A DNA stretch of 56,170 nucleotides. Origin: Chloroflexota bacterium. GTDB lineage: Bacteria; Chloroflexota; JAHJIN01. The stretch spans positions 1 to 56,170 of the forward strand of contig JAHJIN010000154.1 in NCBI GenBank assembly GCA_018823415.1, in the 5' to 3' direction. A model generated the notes under the pieces. The model was given only the letters and a program-made list of their open reading frames with translations. It was not told where the DNA came from and made no database searches. Each line of letters begins with the position of its first letter. Position 1 is the first letter of the stretch. The translations under genes and the position numbers were made by a program. Of this stretch, positions 42,341 to 50,192 are shown piece by piece.

Positions 42341-43105
42341 TCAGCGATAATAGATCTGGGCGCGGCCCTGCACCCACAGGATCACGGCGTTTTCAAACTC
42401 TTGTATCGTCACGCCATAGCGCTCGGGGCCGATGGCCGCGCCGGGCTCGCGCCCCTGGAGGTATTCCTCGCGCCAGGCCCGGGGGATGCCAAAGTTGGGA
42501 TTGTACGGGGCCAGGTTGCCCCAGAGTGCCGGCCAGTTGAACGCCGGCCCGGTGGGGATGATCTTGGCGCGCCAATTGAGCCAGGTCTGGCCCGGGCACG
42601 TGGTCACGCAATCGCGCATCTCGCGGTGTCCCCGAAACCCCACGTTGGGAAACTCGGTCTGGAGCGCGGTCAGGAGCCGCTTGGCGCTGGCGATCTGCAC
42701 CGGCGGCGGCTCGGCGCCATAGACGAAGTTGCCCATCAGCGACACGCCCACGGCGTTGTCGTTCTCGGCGCCGCAGTGCCAGGTGCGCTTGGACACGTCC
42801 ACGCAATAGGCCGCCCGGCCGTTTTGCTCGATGAGAAAATGATACGGGCTTTCCAGATACCACGTCCGATATGATTCGGTGTGGCCCACGCACCACTGCA
42901 CCATTTGCTCGATGGTCCAGGCGCTGCCGCCCCCGGTGTGATGGATGGTGATGGTGTCAATGGGCTTGTTACGGGGCCGGTAACGCCAGTGCGAGCCGTC
43001 CCACACGGCCAGTGAGCCCAGGTCTTCGGGGCGATATTGGGTGCGCAGCGGGAGATCGTTGCGCAAGTCTTCGATAGTCAGGCCGCCGATTACCGTTGTT
43101 GCCAT
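42341..43105 (-). CDS. PGRP/Amidase_2-type N-acetylmuramoyl-L-alanine amidase
   Basis: 254 residues. Amidase_2/PGRP fold: DTITIHHTGGG (first Zn His), SPYHFLIEQNGRAAY, KRTWHCGAENDNAVGVSLMGNF and GHREMRDCVTTCPGQTW with a second His and the Zn-binding Cys. It cleaves the bond between MurNAc and the peptide in peptidoglycan. No signal peptide is visible, so it may act after lysis, be exported by another route, or work on recycled muropeptides. The C-terminal 60 residues (about 190-254) are outside the core. The start at 43105 follows GGAGG. A PRC-barrel gene lies 73 nt upstream. Confidence 0.87.
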   Translation of the reverse strand: MATTVIGGLTIEDLRNDLPLRTQYRPEDLGSLAVWDGSHWRYRPRNKPIDTITIHHTGGGSAWTIEQMVQWCVGHTESYRTWYLESPYHFLIEQNGRAAYCVDVSKRTWHCGAENDNAVGVSLMGNFVYGAEPPPVQIASAKRLLTALQTEFPNVGFRGHREMRDCVTTCPGQTWLNWRAKIIPTGPAFNWPALWGNLAPYNPNFGIPRAWREEYLQGREPGAAIGPERYGVTIQEFENAVILWVQGRAQIYYR

Positions 43106-43178
43106 GTTGTGATCCCCTCCCTCTCCGTAAATAACCCCTGGGTCCAGCACTAGCTCTTCAGGCTGGTGCACACAAGGT

Positions 43179-43955
43179 CTAGTCGGGCTCTGTGGGGCTG
43201 TGGGACCAGTGACCGCCCCAATATCCCGGAAAACCGTAATACTGATAGAGCTGGCTCTCATAGTCCCGGCTGGGGGGACCGGCCGGGTCATATGCGGGGC
43301 TGTCTTTTATCTGCTGGCGGCTCTGTTTCACGTATACTTTGTGTTCGGCCCAGCTCACCCGGTCGATCCATTGGGGATCCACCAGCACCTTTTTCCCCGG
43401 CAGCCAGTCGTGCGTGGCCACCAGCAGATAACGAATGGACCAGTTTTCCTCGTCGATGAACAGGTCCTGCATGTGTCCGATCATGCCATCGGTGGCGTGG
43501 ATGTGATAGCCCACCACCGCCCGCACGCTTTGCAGGTGCGGGTCGCCGTGTTCCGGCTTGGCGGCGTCTTGCTGTTCCTCGGCCAGTTCCATGGGCACCA
43601 GCGGCATGATGGGAGCGCCCAGGGGATTGCTCATCCAGTAATAGTCCCAGCCATAATAGTCGTGCAGGGCCACCTGGTGCTGGCGTGACACCGGCTTGTC
43701 CAGGTCGATATTGGGGCTGTTTTCTACTTGCTTCTTGGTCAAAGTCAGGGGCAATTCCCGGTCTGCCCAGTGGGGGGCATCCAGCGCCGCCGGTGCAATG
43801 AGCACGCGCCGCCCGTCGAGTTCTGAACCGGTGTTGACCACCAGGTAACGGATAACCCATTTTTCGTCGTCCAAATAGAAATCGTCCACCGTGCCGGCTG
43901 TCCCGTCCAACGCCAGAACCGTAAAGCCAAACATCTTGGTCGCCTCTACCAGCAT
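43179..43955 (-). CDS. Double PRC-barrel domain protein
   Basis: 258 residues with two PRC-barrel domains: 5-70 (FGFTVLALDGTAGTVDDFYLDDEKWVIRYLVV) and about 148-215 (VVGYHIHATDGMIGHMQDLFIDEENWSIRYLLV). A linker (about 75-140) carries HDYYGWDYYWMSNPLG. PRC-barrels bind proteins or RNA and occur in photosynthetic reaction centres and RimM; many double ones in bacteria have no known function. The start follows GGAGG by six bases. It probably shares a transcript with the amidase. No photosynthesis genes are near. Confidence 0.9.
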   Translation of the reverse strand: MLVEATKMFGFTVLALDGTAGTVDDFYLDDEKWVIRYLVVNTGSELDGRRVLIAPAALDAPHWADRELPLTLTKKQVENSPNIDLDKPVSRQHQVALHDYYGWDYYWMSNPLGAPIMPLVPMELAEEQQDAAKPEHGDPHLQSVRAVVGYHIHATDGMIGHMQDLFIDEENWSIRYLLVATHDWLPGKKVLVDPQWIDRVSWAEHKVYVKQSRQQIKDSPAYDPAGPPSRDYESQLYQYYGFPGYWGGHWSHSPTEPD

Positions 43956-44089
43956 TCAGCACCTCCAGTTTGTGTATTGAGTAACAACCGGTGTATATCA
44001 TACCATATCTTGCCTGGGCTGACCAGGGTCATCAATCTTGAGATCCGTGCATAACTGGAGCGATGCACTCGCTGGCAAAGAATAGCTTG

Positions 44090-44166
44090 CCACCAAGACC
44101 CAAAGGCACCAAGTTTCTACTGGAAGCAGACCGTTTGGCCCTGGGTTTCTTGGTGCCTTTGTGGTA
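44090..44166. repeat. Dispersed palindromic repeat (CAAAGGCACCAAG...CTTGGTGCCTTTG)
   Basis: Perfect 13-bp inverted arms 44101-44113 and 44149-44161 with outer partial arms (ccaccaaga / tttcttggt types). 'Accaagacccaaaggcaccaag' motifs are scattered in many environmental genomes. It is non-coding. Confidence 0.6.
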
Positions 44167-44224
44167 GGAACCAGCCGGTTTCCCCGCCCTGGCGCGGTTT
44201 ATGCATGGATGTCAGTCAGTCGGG

Positions 44225-44253
44225 TTGACACCGGGCCGAGTCTATCCTATACT
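44225..44253 (+). promoter_or_regulatory. Sigma70-like promoter of the aldo/keto reductase operon
   Basis: TTGACA (44225-44230), a 17-nt spacer and TATACT (44248-44253), about 45 nt before the ATG at 44305. Confidence 0.8.
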
Positions 44254-44304
44254 GTAGGTGCTGCTTTCCGCGTTCTATAGACTGGCACAGAGAAAGGGTG
44301 AATC

Positions 44305-45450
44305 ATGAAGTATCGCACTTTTGGTCGGTTGACCTGGCGACCATCGGCGCTGGGCTTTGGCGCCATGCGGCTGCCGATCCTGGACGAGGACCCCGGCCAC
44401 GTGGACGAGGCCGAGGCTATCCGGATGATCCGCTATGCCATTGACCACGGCGTCAACTATGTGGACACGGCGTATCCGTATCACCGGGGCGAGAGCGAGC
44501 GCGTGGTGGGCTGCGCGCTCCAGGACGGCTACCGCGAGCGGGTCAAGCTGGCGACCAAGCTGCCGGCGTGGCTCGTCAAGGCCCAGGATGATTGTGACCG
44601 CTACCTGAACGAGCAATTGGAGCGCTTGCAAACGGACCACATTGATTTTTACCTGCTGCACTCATTGGGCAAAAAGACTTGGACCCAGCTGTTGGCTGTG
44701 GATGCGCTGGCCTGGGCCGAGCGGGCCCTGGCCGATGGGCGCATTGGCCATCTGGGCTTTTCGTTCCACGATGAACTGCCCGTGTTCCAAGAGATCGTGG
44801 ATGGGTATGACAACTGGACGTTCTGCCAGATTCAATACAACTTTATGGACGTAGATTACCAAGCCGGCACAGCGGGCCTGCACTATGCCGCCGGCAAGGG
44901 GTTGGCCGTAGTGGTGATGGAACCGCTGCGCGGCGGCCGGCTCACCAAGCAGCCGCCCCAGGTGATCGAGGACCTGTGGACCGAGGCACCGCGCCTGACC
45001 TCGCCGGCCGATGCCGCACTGCGATGGGTGTGGAACCAGCCCGAGGTGTCGGTGGTGCTCAGCGGCATGAGCACCATGCCCCAGGTGCAAGAAAACATCG
45101 CCAGCGCTGACCGGTCCGGCCCGGGCACTCTCTCCGCAGAGGAACTGGCCCTGTTCGACCGGGTGCGCGAGGCCTATTTGAAGCTGTCGCCCATCCCCTG
45201 CACCAATTGTCAGTATTGCCTGCCCTGCCCCAATGGCGTCAACATCCCGCGTGTGTTCGAGGTGTACAACGACGGGGTGATGTACGGGGACATGGGGGCG
45301 GCGCGCTTTACGTACAACAACTTTGTGCCCCAGGCGCAGCAGGCCAGCCAATGTGTCGAGTGCGGCCAATGCGAGGAGCTGTGCCCTCAGGGCATTGCCA
45401 TCATCCAGTGGCTCAAGACAGCGCACGAGGCGCTGGCGGCGACCGGGTAA
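44305..45450 (+). CDS. Aldo/keto reductase with C-terminal 4Fe-4S domain
   Basis: 381 residues. The TIM-barrel AKR (about 1-290) has FGAMRLP, DTAYPYHRGESE (catalytic Asp and Tyr), KLATKLP (Lys) and HIDFYLLHS (His). It is joined to an 8Fe-type ferredoxin-like end with CTNCQYCLPCPNGV and CVECGQCEELCPQGI. Such proteins are widespread in anaerobes and their substrates are mostly unknown. The ATG has a weak AGAAAGG site upstream. It is first in an operon with two DUF4230 genes. Confidence 0.93.
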   Translation: MKYRTFGRLTWRPSALGFGAMRLPILDEDPGHVDEAEAIRMIRYAIDHGVNYVDTAYPYHRGESERVVGCALQDGYRERVKLATKLPAWLVKAQDDCDRYLNEQLERLQTDHIDFYLLHSLGKKTWTQLLAVDALAWAERALADGRIGHLGFSFHDELPVFQEIVDGYDNWTFCQIQYNFMDVDYQAGTAGLHYAAGKGLAVVVMEPLRGGRLTKQPPQVIEDLWTEAPRLTSPADAALRWVWNQPEVSVVLSGMSTMPQVQENIASADRSGPGTLSAEELALFDRVREAYLKLSPIPCTNCQYCLPCPNGVNIPRVFEVYNDGVMYGDMGAARFTYNNFVPQAQQASQCVECGQCEELCPQGIAIIQWLKTAHEALAATG

Positions 45451-45474
45451 CGATTGAGCTTGAAGGAGGTCGAC

Positions 45475-46239
45475 ATGCGAGATCAGCGACGGTGGTGGAT
45501 TGGTTTGGCGATACTCATCGGGGTGATCTGTGTCATGGTGGCGTTGGTGAGCCTGGGCGTGGCCGGCGTGTGGGCCGTCAGCGCCGGGGCGGAACCGGCC
45601 GCCAGCCAGCCGCCCACGCCCTTGGCCACCCGGCCCGTCATCCGCACCAAAACTCCCACACCCACATCCATGCCCACGGGCACGCCCGGCCCCACGCAAA
45701 CGCCCACGCCTACGCCTACGTCTACCCCCACCCCCACGCCCACGCCGCTGATCAGCCTGCTGGACGTGCAATCGCTGGGCCGGCTGGAAACAGCCCAGTT
45801 TGTGATGCAAACGGTGGTGGACCTGGAAAAAGAGCCCGGCAACCTGTGGGAAGAGTGGTTCGGCACCGACAAGCTGCTGCTCATCGCTACCGGCGAGGTG
45901 GTGGCCGGCTTTGACTTGACCGCCGTTCAGGACAGCGACGTGGTGGTGCAGGGCAAACACGTGACCCTGTGGCTGCCCGCACCCGAGATCCTGTATAGCC
46001 GGGTAGACAATGAAAAGACCTTCGTGTACCTGCGCGAGACCGGGTTCCTGATCTCGCCCGACAAGGACCTGGAGACGCAGGCCCGCGAGCTGGCCGAGCG
46101 CTCGTTGCGCCAGTGGGCTCTGGAGCACGACATCCTGGCCCGGGCCGAAGAGTATGGTCGCATTCGCATGGAATCATTTCTCCGCGCCCTGGGCTTTACC
46201 GACATTCGCATCAACGTGCGCCACACCTGGGACCAATAA
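45475..46239 (+). CDS. DUF4230 protein with TM and Thr/Pro linker (first copy)
   Basis: 254 residues: one TM helix (about 9-36), a Thr/Pro-rich wall-spanning linker (about 50-92, PTPTPTP-type) and a DUF4230 domain (about 95-250, RLETAQFVMQTVVDLEKE, ATGEVVAGFDL, LWLPAPEIL, ALGFTDIRI). The domain is outside the membrane; function unknown. An AAGGAGGT is six bases before the chosen ATG. The second copy follows 9 nt later. The two proteins keep AGFDL, LPAPEIL and LGFTD alike. Confidence 0.86.
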   Translation: MRDQRRWWIGLAILIGVICVMVALVSLGVAGVWAVSAGAEPAASQPPTPLATRPVIRTKTPTPTSMPTGTPGPTQTPTPTPTSTPTPTPTPLISLLDVQSLGRLETAQFVMQTVVDLEKEPGNLWEEWFGTDKLLLIATGEVVAGFDLTAVQDSDVVVQGKHVTLWLPAPEILYSRVDNEKTFVYLRETGFLISPDKDLETQARELAERSLRQWALEHDILARAEEYGRIRMESFLRALGFTDIRINVRHTWDQ

Positions 46240-46248
46240 GGAGGAGTC

Positions 46249-46896
46249 ATGAACGAACATCCCCGTCGCAATGCCGGCTGCTGCGGACTGGTAGCCTTGC
46301 TGATCGTGGCGCTGATCATCGTACCGCTGATCGTCGTCGCTGCATTCCCAGCCCTGGTCCTGAACAACCTGCCCTCGAACCCATTTGCGCTGCCGACGCC
46401 CGAGCCACTGCCGCCGCCGGTGGTGACCATTCAGGCCATTCGCCAACAGGCCAAACTGATCACGGTGGAATATCGCACGCTGGCCGAGGTGCGGAACGAG
46501 CGCGTGCCGGACGATTTACGCCAGTACCTGGGCGTCAAAGAAGAGATATTGTTGCTGGTCTATGGCGATGTGCGCGCCGGGTTCGACCTGAGTAAACTTC
46601 AGGAGGGGGACCTGTGGACCGATGGCACCCGGGTCCAGCTTCACCTGCCCGCGCCCGAGATCCTGTCCGTCAGCATCGACGAAGAACGGACCCACGTCGT
46701 CTACTATGCCAAGTCGTTCATCGTGGCCCCGGACCCCAATTTGCCGGGTGCGTCGCGCCAGATTGCCAAGGATGCCATCCAGCAGGCCGCCATCGAGGCC
46801 GGGATCCTGGAAAAGGCCCAGGAATACGGCGAGTTGTTCTTTGAGAACTTTTTACGTTCGTTGGGCTTTACCGATGTGAACGTGGTCACCAACTAG
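46249..46896 (+). CDS. DUF4230 protein (second copy)
   Basis: 215 residues: an N-terminal TM helix (about 12-38), a short Pro-rich linker and a DUF4230 domain (about 60-212). Shared landmarks with the first copy are GDVRAGFDL, LHLPAPEIL and RSLGFTDV. Two Cys at 11-12, just before the TM, are unusual but do not form a lipobox. An AGGAGG is five bases from the ATG. It likely arose by tandem duplication. A hairpin terminator at 46927-46959 ends the operon. Confidence 0.86.
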   Translation: MNEHPRRNAGCCGLVALLIVALIIVPLIVVAAFPALVLNNLPSNPFALPTPEPLPPPVVTIQAIRQQAKLITVEYRTLAEVRNERVPDDLRQYLGVKEEILLLVYGDVRAGFDLSKLQEGDLWTDGTRVQLHLPAPEILSVSIDEERTHVVYYAKSFIVAPDPNLPGASRQIAKDAIQQAAIEAGILEKAQEYGELFFENFLRSLGFTDVNVVTN

Positions 46897-46926
46897 CCAC
46901 TGTCTGCGGATCGGGCACAATACCAC

Positions 46927-46959
46927 AACAGCCACGCCGCTTTTGCGACGTGGCTGTTT
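46927..46959. terminator. Terminator between convergent DUF4230 and USP-fusion genes
   Basis: 10-bp outer stem AACAGCCACG/CGTGGCTGTT (46927-46936, 46949-46958), with an interior that includes GC and TTTT, followed by a short T-run on the plus strand. It serves the DUF4230 operon and perhaps the convergent USP-fusion gene. Confidence 0.75.
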
Positions 46960-46989
46960 CTATGACAGCGGCGATAGGGGCACCGGAGC

Positions 46990-48714
46990 CTAGCGGCAGA
47001 TGAGCAGGGGTTGCTGGCTGACGCGCATCACCTCGTCCACGACGCTGCCTCGCATCACCTCTACCATTGGGCTGTGCCCATAGCCGCCCATGATGAGCAG
47101 GTCGCACGCGTGTTCCTGGGCCACCGCCAGCACGGTCTCGTCGGCAGGGCCGGCGCGTTCGGTGAACGTGGCCGGCACGTCGCGCATGGACAGGTATTCC
47201 TTGGCCTGGTGCAGAGCATCGGCGGCCGGTCTGCTGTCCAGCGCTGTCACCACCACCAGCGAAATGCGCCACTGGCCGGCCAGGTATGCGGCGACAAACA
47301 GGGCCTCGTCGGATTTGGGGCTGCCGTCATAGGCCAGCAACGCCCGGTCCAGCGGCGAAACCGCCGGCACGCTGAGGATGGGCCGGGGACAGCGGCGGAT
47401 GAGGGTGGACAGTCCGGAGCCCAGGCGGCCCATGCGCTGGGGCGGCGGCGGATAGTTCAGGCTCAGCACGATCAGATCGACCCAGCGGGCGCGCTGGCAG
47501 ACCGCGTGCGCCACGTCGCCCACTTCCAGGGCCAGCCGGCCAGCGACGCCGGCCTGGGCGCAGCGTCGGTCAAACTCGGCCTGGATGCCCTGAGCCGCCG
47601 GGGCGTCTTGCTCGGCGGCCGATGGGACCACGTGCAGGCCATGGAGCTGGGAGCCGTCGCGGCGAGCCAGGTGCAACGCCTGGTCCAGGGCCAGCCAGCC
47701 GGCCTCCTGACCGTTGATCGCCACCAGCACGTCGGCAAAGAGCCGGTCTTGCGGCCGGTGGGTGAGCCAGTCTTCGCGCCACTGGCCGGTTGGCGGCCCG
47801 GCCTCTAGCTCTTCGGGCAGGATGGTCCGGCGCAACCATCGCCCCGCCCGCGAGGCGACATGGCCGGGCCGGGAGCTAAAGCGCGCCGTCAAGTCGGCGG
47901 CGGCGGCCTGGGGCTGTACTTCCCAGCCCAGTTCCTGGGCCAGGTCGGCGCGATGGTCGGCCAGCCACAGGTACAGGTCGGCCTCGGTGCGGCCGGGAAA
48001 ATCGCGCAACAGGCCCTGTTCGCGGATGATCTGAACCACCGGCTGGTATACCGTATCGTACCAGTGGGCCACGGCCTCGCCATAGGGGATCTCGCGCTGT
48101 TGTTCCAGGCCCATAAAGTGGCGGTGCACCTCGATGTGCTCCAGGAGGGCCTGGTACTGGCCGGGGACGGTCACGCTCAGGTCGGTGAGGGGCCGCAGGG
48201 CGTGCAGGTGGGTGTGTGCCAGAAAATCGGCGTATTCGGCCTTGATGATGAGGTCGTCGGGCTGCACGTCGGGCGTGAGGGGCACCGGGCTATATACCGG
48301 CGTCACATAGGCCTGGATGTGAGAAGTATCGAGCCGCCGGGCCACGGATACGCGGTGGTTGCCGTCCAGCACAAAATAGGCCTCACCGATCTGGTAGACT
48401 TCGATCGGCGGCACACCGGCCGAATCGGTCATGGCGGTCTGGACGCGGGTCCAGCGGTCCTGGTCGCTATCCTGGCGAGGTAAAAAGTTGCGCGTAAAGT
48501 CGTTATAGCGCCCCACGCTGCCGACGATGGCATCCAGGGGGATGTCCTGAAGCGTCTTGGCGGCGCACTCGCGGGCGTGCAGCTTTTGACGCACGTCCTC
48601 ATAGGAAAGCAGGTCGGTTGATTTGCCCGTGAGCCGGGCCATGATGGCTTCCAGGGCGGCCCGTCGCCGAGCGGCTTGAAAGTCGCGCAGGGCCGGCCAG
48701 GGTTGCAGGATCAT
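46990..48714 (-). CDS. ParB-like/DUF4032/double universal stress protein fusion
   Basis: 574 residues. Domains in order: ParB/sulfiredoxin-like fold (about 55-140) with VLDGNHRVSVAR; DUF4032-like helical domain (about 150-275, LLEHIEVHRHFMGLE, HWYDTVYQPVV, TEADLYLWLADHR); two UspA domains (about 325-440 and 445-574). The second Usp has the ATP site GGYGHSP...G.S(V) near the end; the first lacks it. The combination suggests a nucleotide-responsive protein with a DNA- or partner-binding front. The ATG overlaps the upstream flavoprotein stop by 4 nt. It is the last gene of the smc operon. Confidence 0.85.
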   Translation of the reverse strand: MILQPWPALRDFQAARRRAALEAIMARLTGKSTDLLSYEDVRQKLHARECAAKTLQDIPLDAIVGSVGRYNDFTRNFLPRQDSDQDRWTRVQTAMTDSAGVPPIEVYQIGEAYFVLDGNHRVSVARRLDTSHIQAYVTPVYSPVPLTPDVQPDDLIIKAEYADFLAHTHLHALRPLTDLSVTVPGQYQALLEHIEVHRHFMGLEQQREIPYGEAVAHWYDTVYQPVVQIIREQGLLRDFPGRTEADLYLWLADHRADLAQELGWEVQPQAAAADLTARFSSRPGHVASRAGRWLRRTILPEELEAGPPTGQWREDWLTHRPQDRLFADVLVAINGQEAGWLALDQALHLARRDGSQLHGLHVVPSAAEQDAPAAQGIQAEFDRRCAQAGVAGRLALEVGDVAHAVCQRARWVDLIVLSLNYPPPPQRMGRLGSGLSTLIRRCPRPILSVPAVSPLDRALLAYDGSPKSDEALFVAAYLAGQWRISLVVVTALDSRPAADALHQAKEYLSMRDVPATFTERAGPADETVLAVAQEHACDLLIMGGYGHSPMVEVMRGSVVDEVMRVSQQPLLICR

Positions 48715-50168
48715 GATTCTTCCTCAACAGCGGCGTGATGGTGTTGATGGGCGTGCTCGTGCTCGCCCGCGTGGCGCAGGTTGCCAAATGCGCCCACCAC
48801 TACCTCGCTCAGGGCCGGGTGGATGGTCTGCGCCCAAGCCAGGGGGTAATAGTTGCCCTCTGGCGTGTTCATCAAATAGACCAGGGGTTGCAACAAGATG
48901 GCGGCGTGCGGCCCAATGATGTGCGCGCCCAGGATGCGGTCGGTACCTTCTTCGACGATGACCTTGACAAAGCCGTCTTGTTCGCCTATGGCAAAGCCTT
49001 TGGCGGTGTCGTGGTATTTTTTCACGCCCACCAGGATATGATGGTCGCCGGCCGCTGCCAGGGCTTGCGCCTCGGTCAGTCCCACGCCGGCGATCTGGGG
49101 GTGCGAAAAGATGGCGTGGGGGATGGCGTGCTCGTCGACCGCGTGCTGGTGTTCGCTAAAGGCATTCGTCCACACCACCTCGGCCTCATAGTTGGCGGTA
49201 TGGCGGAACTGGTGCCGGCCGGTGGCGTCGCCCAGGGCCCAGATGCCCGACTTGGTGGTGCGCAACAGGGGATCAACCACGATCCAGCCGTGCTCGTCCG
49301 TTTCGACGCCGGTGCGCTCGGGCTTGAGGATGTCGGTGTTGGACCGGCGGCTGGCGGCGATGAGCACCTCGGCCCCGGCAAACTCGCGCAGTTGGCCGCT
49401 GGCCCGGTCCCGGGCCACCAGCACCTTGCCCTCAGCGCGGGCCTCGGCGCGCACGACCTCGTGGTTGGTGTGGACCTGGCAATAGCGCGCCATGCGGACC
49501 TGGAGCAACTCGGACACGGCCGGCTCTTCGTGGGGCACTAGGCGTGGGTTGCGGCCAATGATGGTGACGTCGGTGCCAATGGCCGAGAAAAAGTGGGCCA
49601 GTTCGACGGCGATGTAGCCGCCCCCGGCGATGAGCAGGCTCTTGGGCGGCTCGGTGAGGTCGAACACGGTATCGCTGGTCAGATAGCCCACGGCCTCTAG
49701 CCCTTCGATGGGCGGGATAAAGGGCCGCGCGCCGCTGGCGATGACGATGGTCTTGGCCGTGATGTGCTCGTCGCCCACTTGGAGGGTGTGGTTGCCGCTA
49801 AAGGCCGCGGCCGTGTTGTAGAACGTGATCCGGTCTGACTGGGCCACGCCTTGTTCCATCTCGTGGCGCCCATCCAGCACGATTTCCCAGACCCGGGCCA
49901 TGATGCGCGCGTAATCCACGCGGTCGATGGTGGCGTGGACGCCGATGGCCTCGGCTTCCTGGACCATGCGGATCACATCGGCCGGGTAGAGCATGACCTT
50001 GGAGGGGATGCAGCCCCGGTTGAGGCAGGTGCCGCCCAGCGGACCGTCGTCGATGACGGCCACGTGCATGCCCTGGCTCACGGCCCGGGCGGCCACGTTC
50101 ATGCCGGCCCCCGAGCCGATGACGATGAGGTCAAAGGTCTTGGCTTTTAAGCGGTGCAGAATGTTCAT
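48711..50168 (-). CDS. Pyridine nucleotide-disulfide oxidoreductase (mycothione reductase/Lpd-like)
   Basis: 485 residues. The FAD-binding N-terminus is DLIVIGSGAGMN (the third Gly of GxGxxG is Met, as tolerated in mycothione reductases), the redox disulfide is GGTCLNRGCIPSK, the NAD(P) site is AGGGYIAVE, and the second FAD motif is IWALGDATG. The catalytic base is in QTIHPALSE. The C-terminal tail is His-rich (HEHAHQHHH), possibly metal binding. It reduces a disulfide such as a low-molecular-weight thiol; the exact substrate is unknown. The start follows GAGG by seven bases. It lies in an operon between smc and the USP fusion. Confidence 0.87.
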   Translation of the reverse strand: MNILHRLKAKTFDLIVIGSGAGMNVAARAVSQGMHVAVIDDGPLGGTCLNRGCIPSKVMLYPADVIRMVQEAEAIGVHATIDRVDYARIMARVWEIVLDGRHEMEQGVAQSDRITFYNTAAAFSGNHTLQVGDEHITAKTIVIASGARPFIPPIEGLEAVGYLTSDTVFDLTEPPKSLLIAGGGYIAVELAHFFSAIGTDVTIIGRNPRLVPHEEPAVSELLQVRMARYCQVHTNHEVVRAEARAEGKVLVARDRASGQLREFAGAEVLIAASRRSNTDILKPERTGVETDEHGWIVVDPLLRTTKSGIWALGDATGRHQFRHTANYEAEVVWTNAFSEHQHAVDEHAIPHAIFSHPQIAGVGLTEAQALAAAGDHHILVGVKKYHDTAKGFAIGEQDGFVKVIVEEGTDRILGAHIIGPHAAILLQPLVYLMNTPEGNYYPLAWAQTIHPALSEVVVGAFGNLRHAGEHEHAHQHHHAAVEEES

Positions 50169-50192
50169 GGAATGGCCTCGATGACGAGTCGA

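Larger units (their letters stand above)
43956..44304. other. Intergenic region with repeat and promoter
   Basis: 349 nt between the PRC-barrel gene and the aldo/keto reductase, holding a palindromic repeat (44090-44166) and a promoter (44225-44253). Nothing else with coding character is seen. Confidence 0.6.

Noticed and set aside
45650..45750. Possible tandem repeat or CRISPR-like array
   Set aside because: The CCCACGCCTACG-type periodicity is codons for a Thr/Pro stalk; there are no spacers.
44662..46128. 488-codon open frame on the minus strand
   Set aside because: It is antisense to the aldo/keto reductase and the first DUF4230 gene, has low-complexity Gly/Arg stretches and no RBS.
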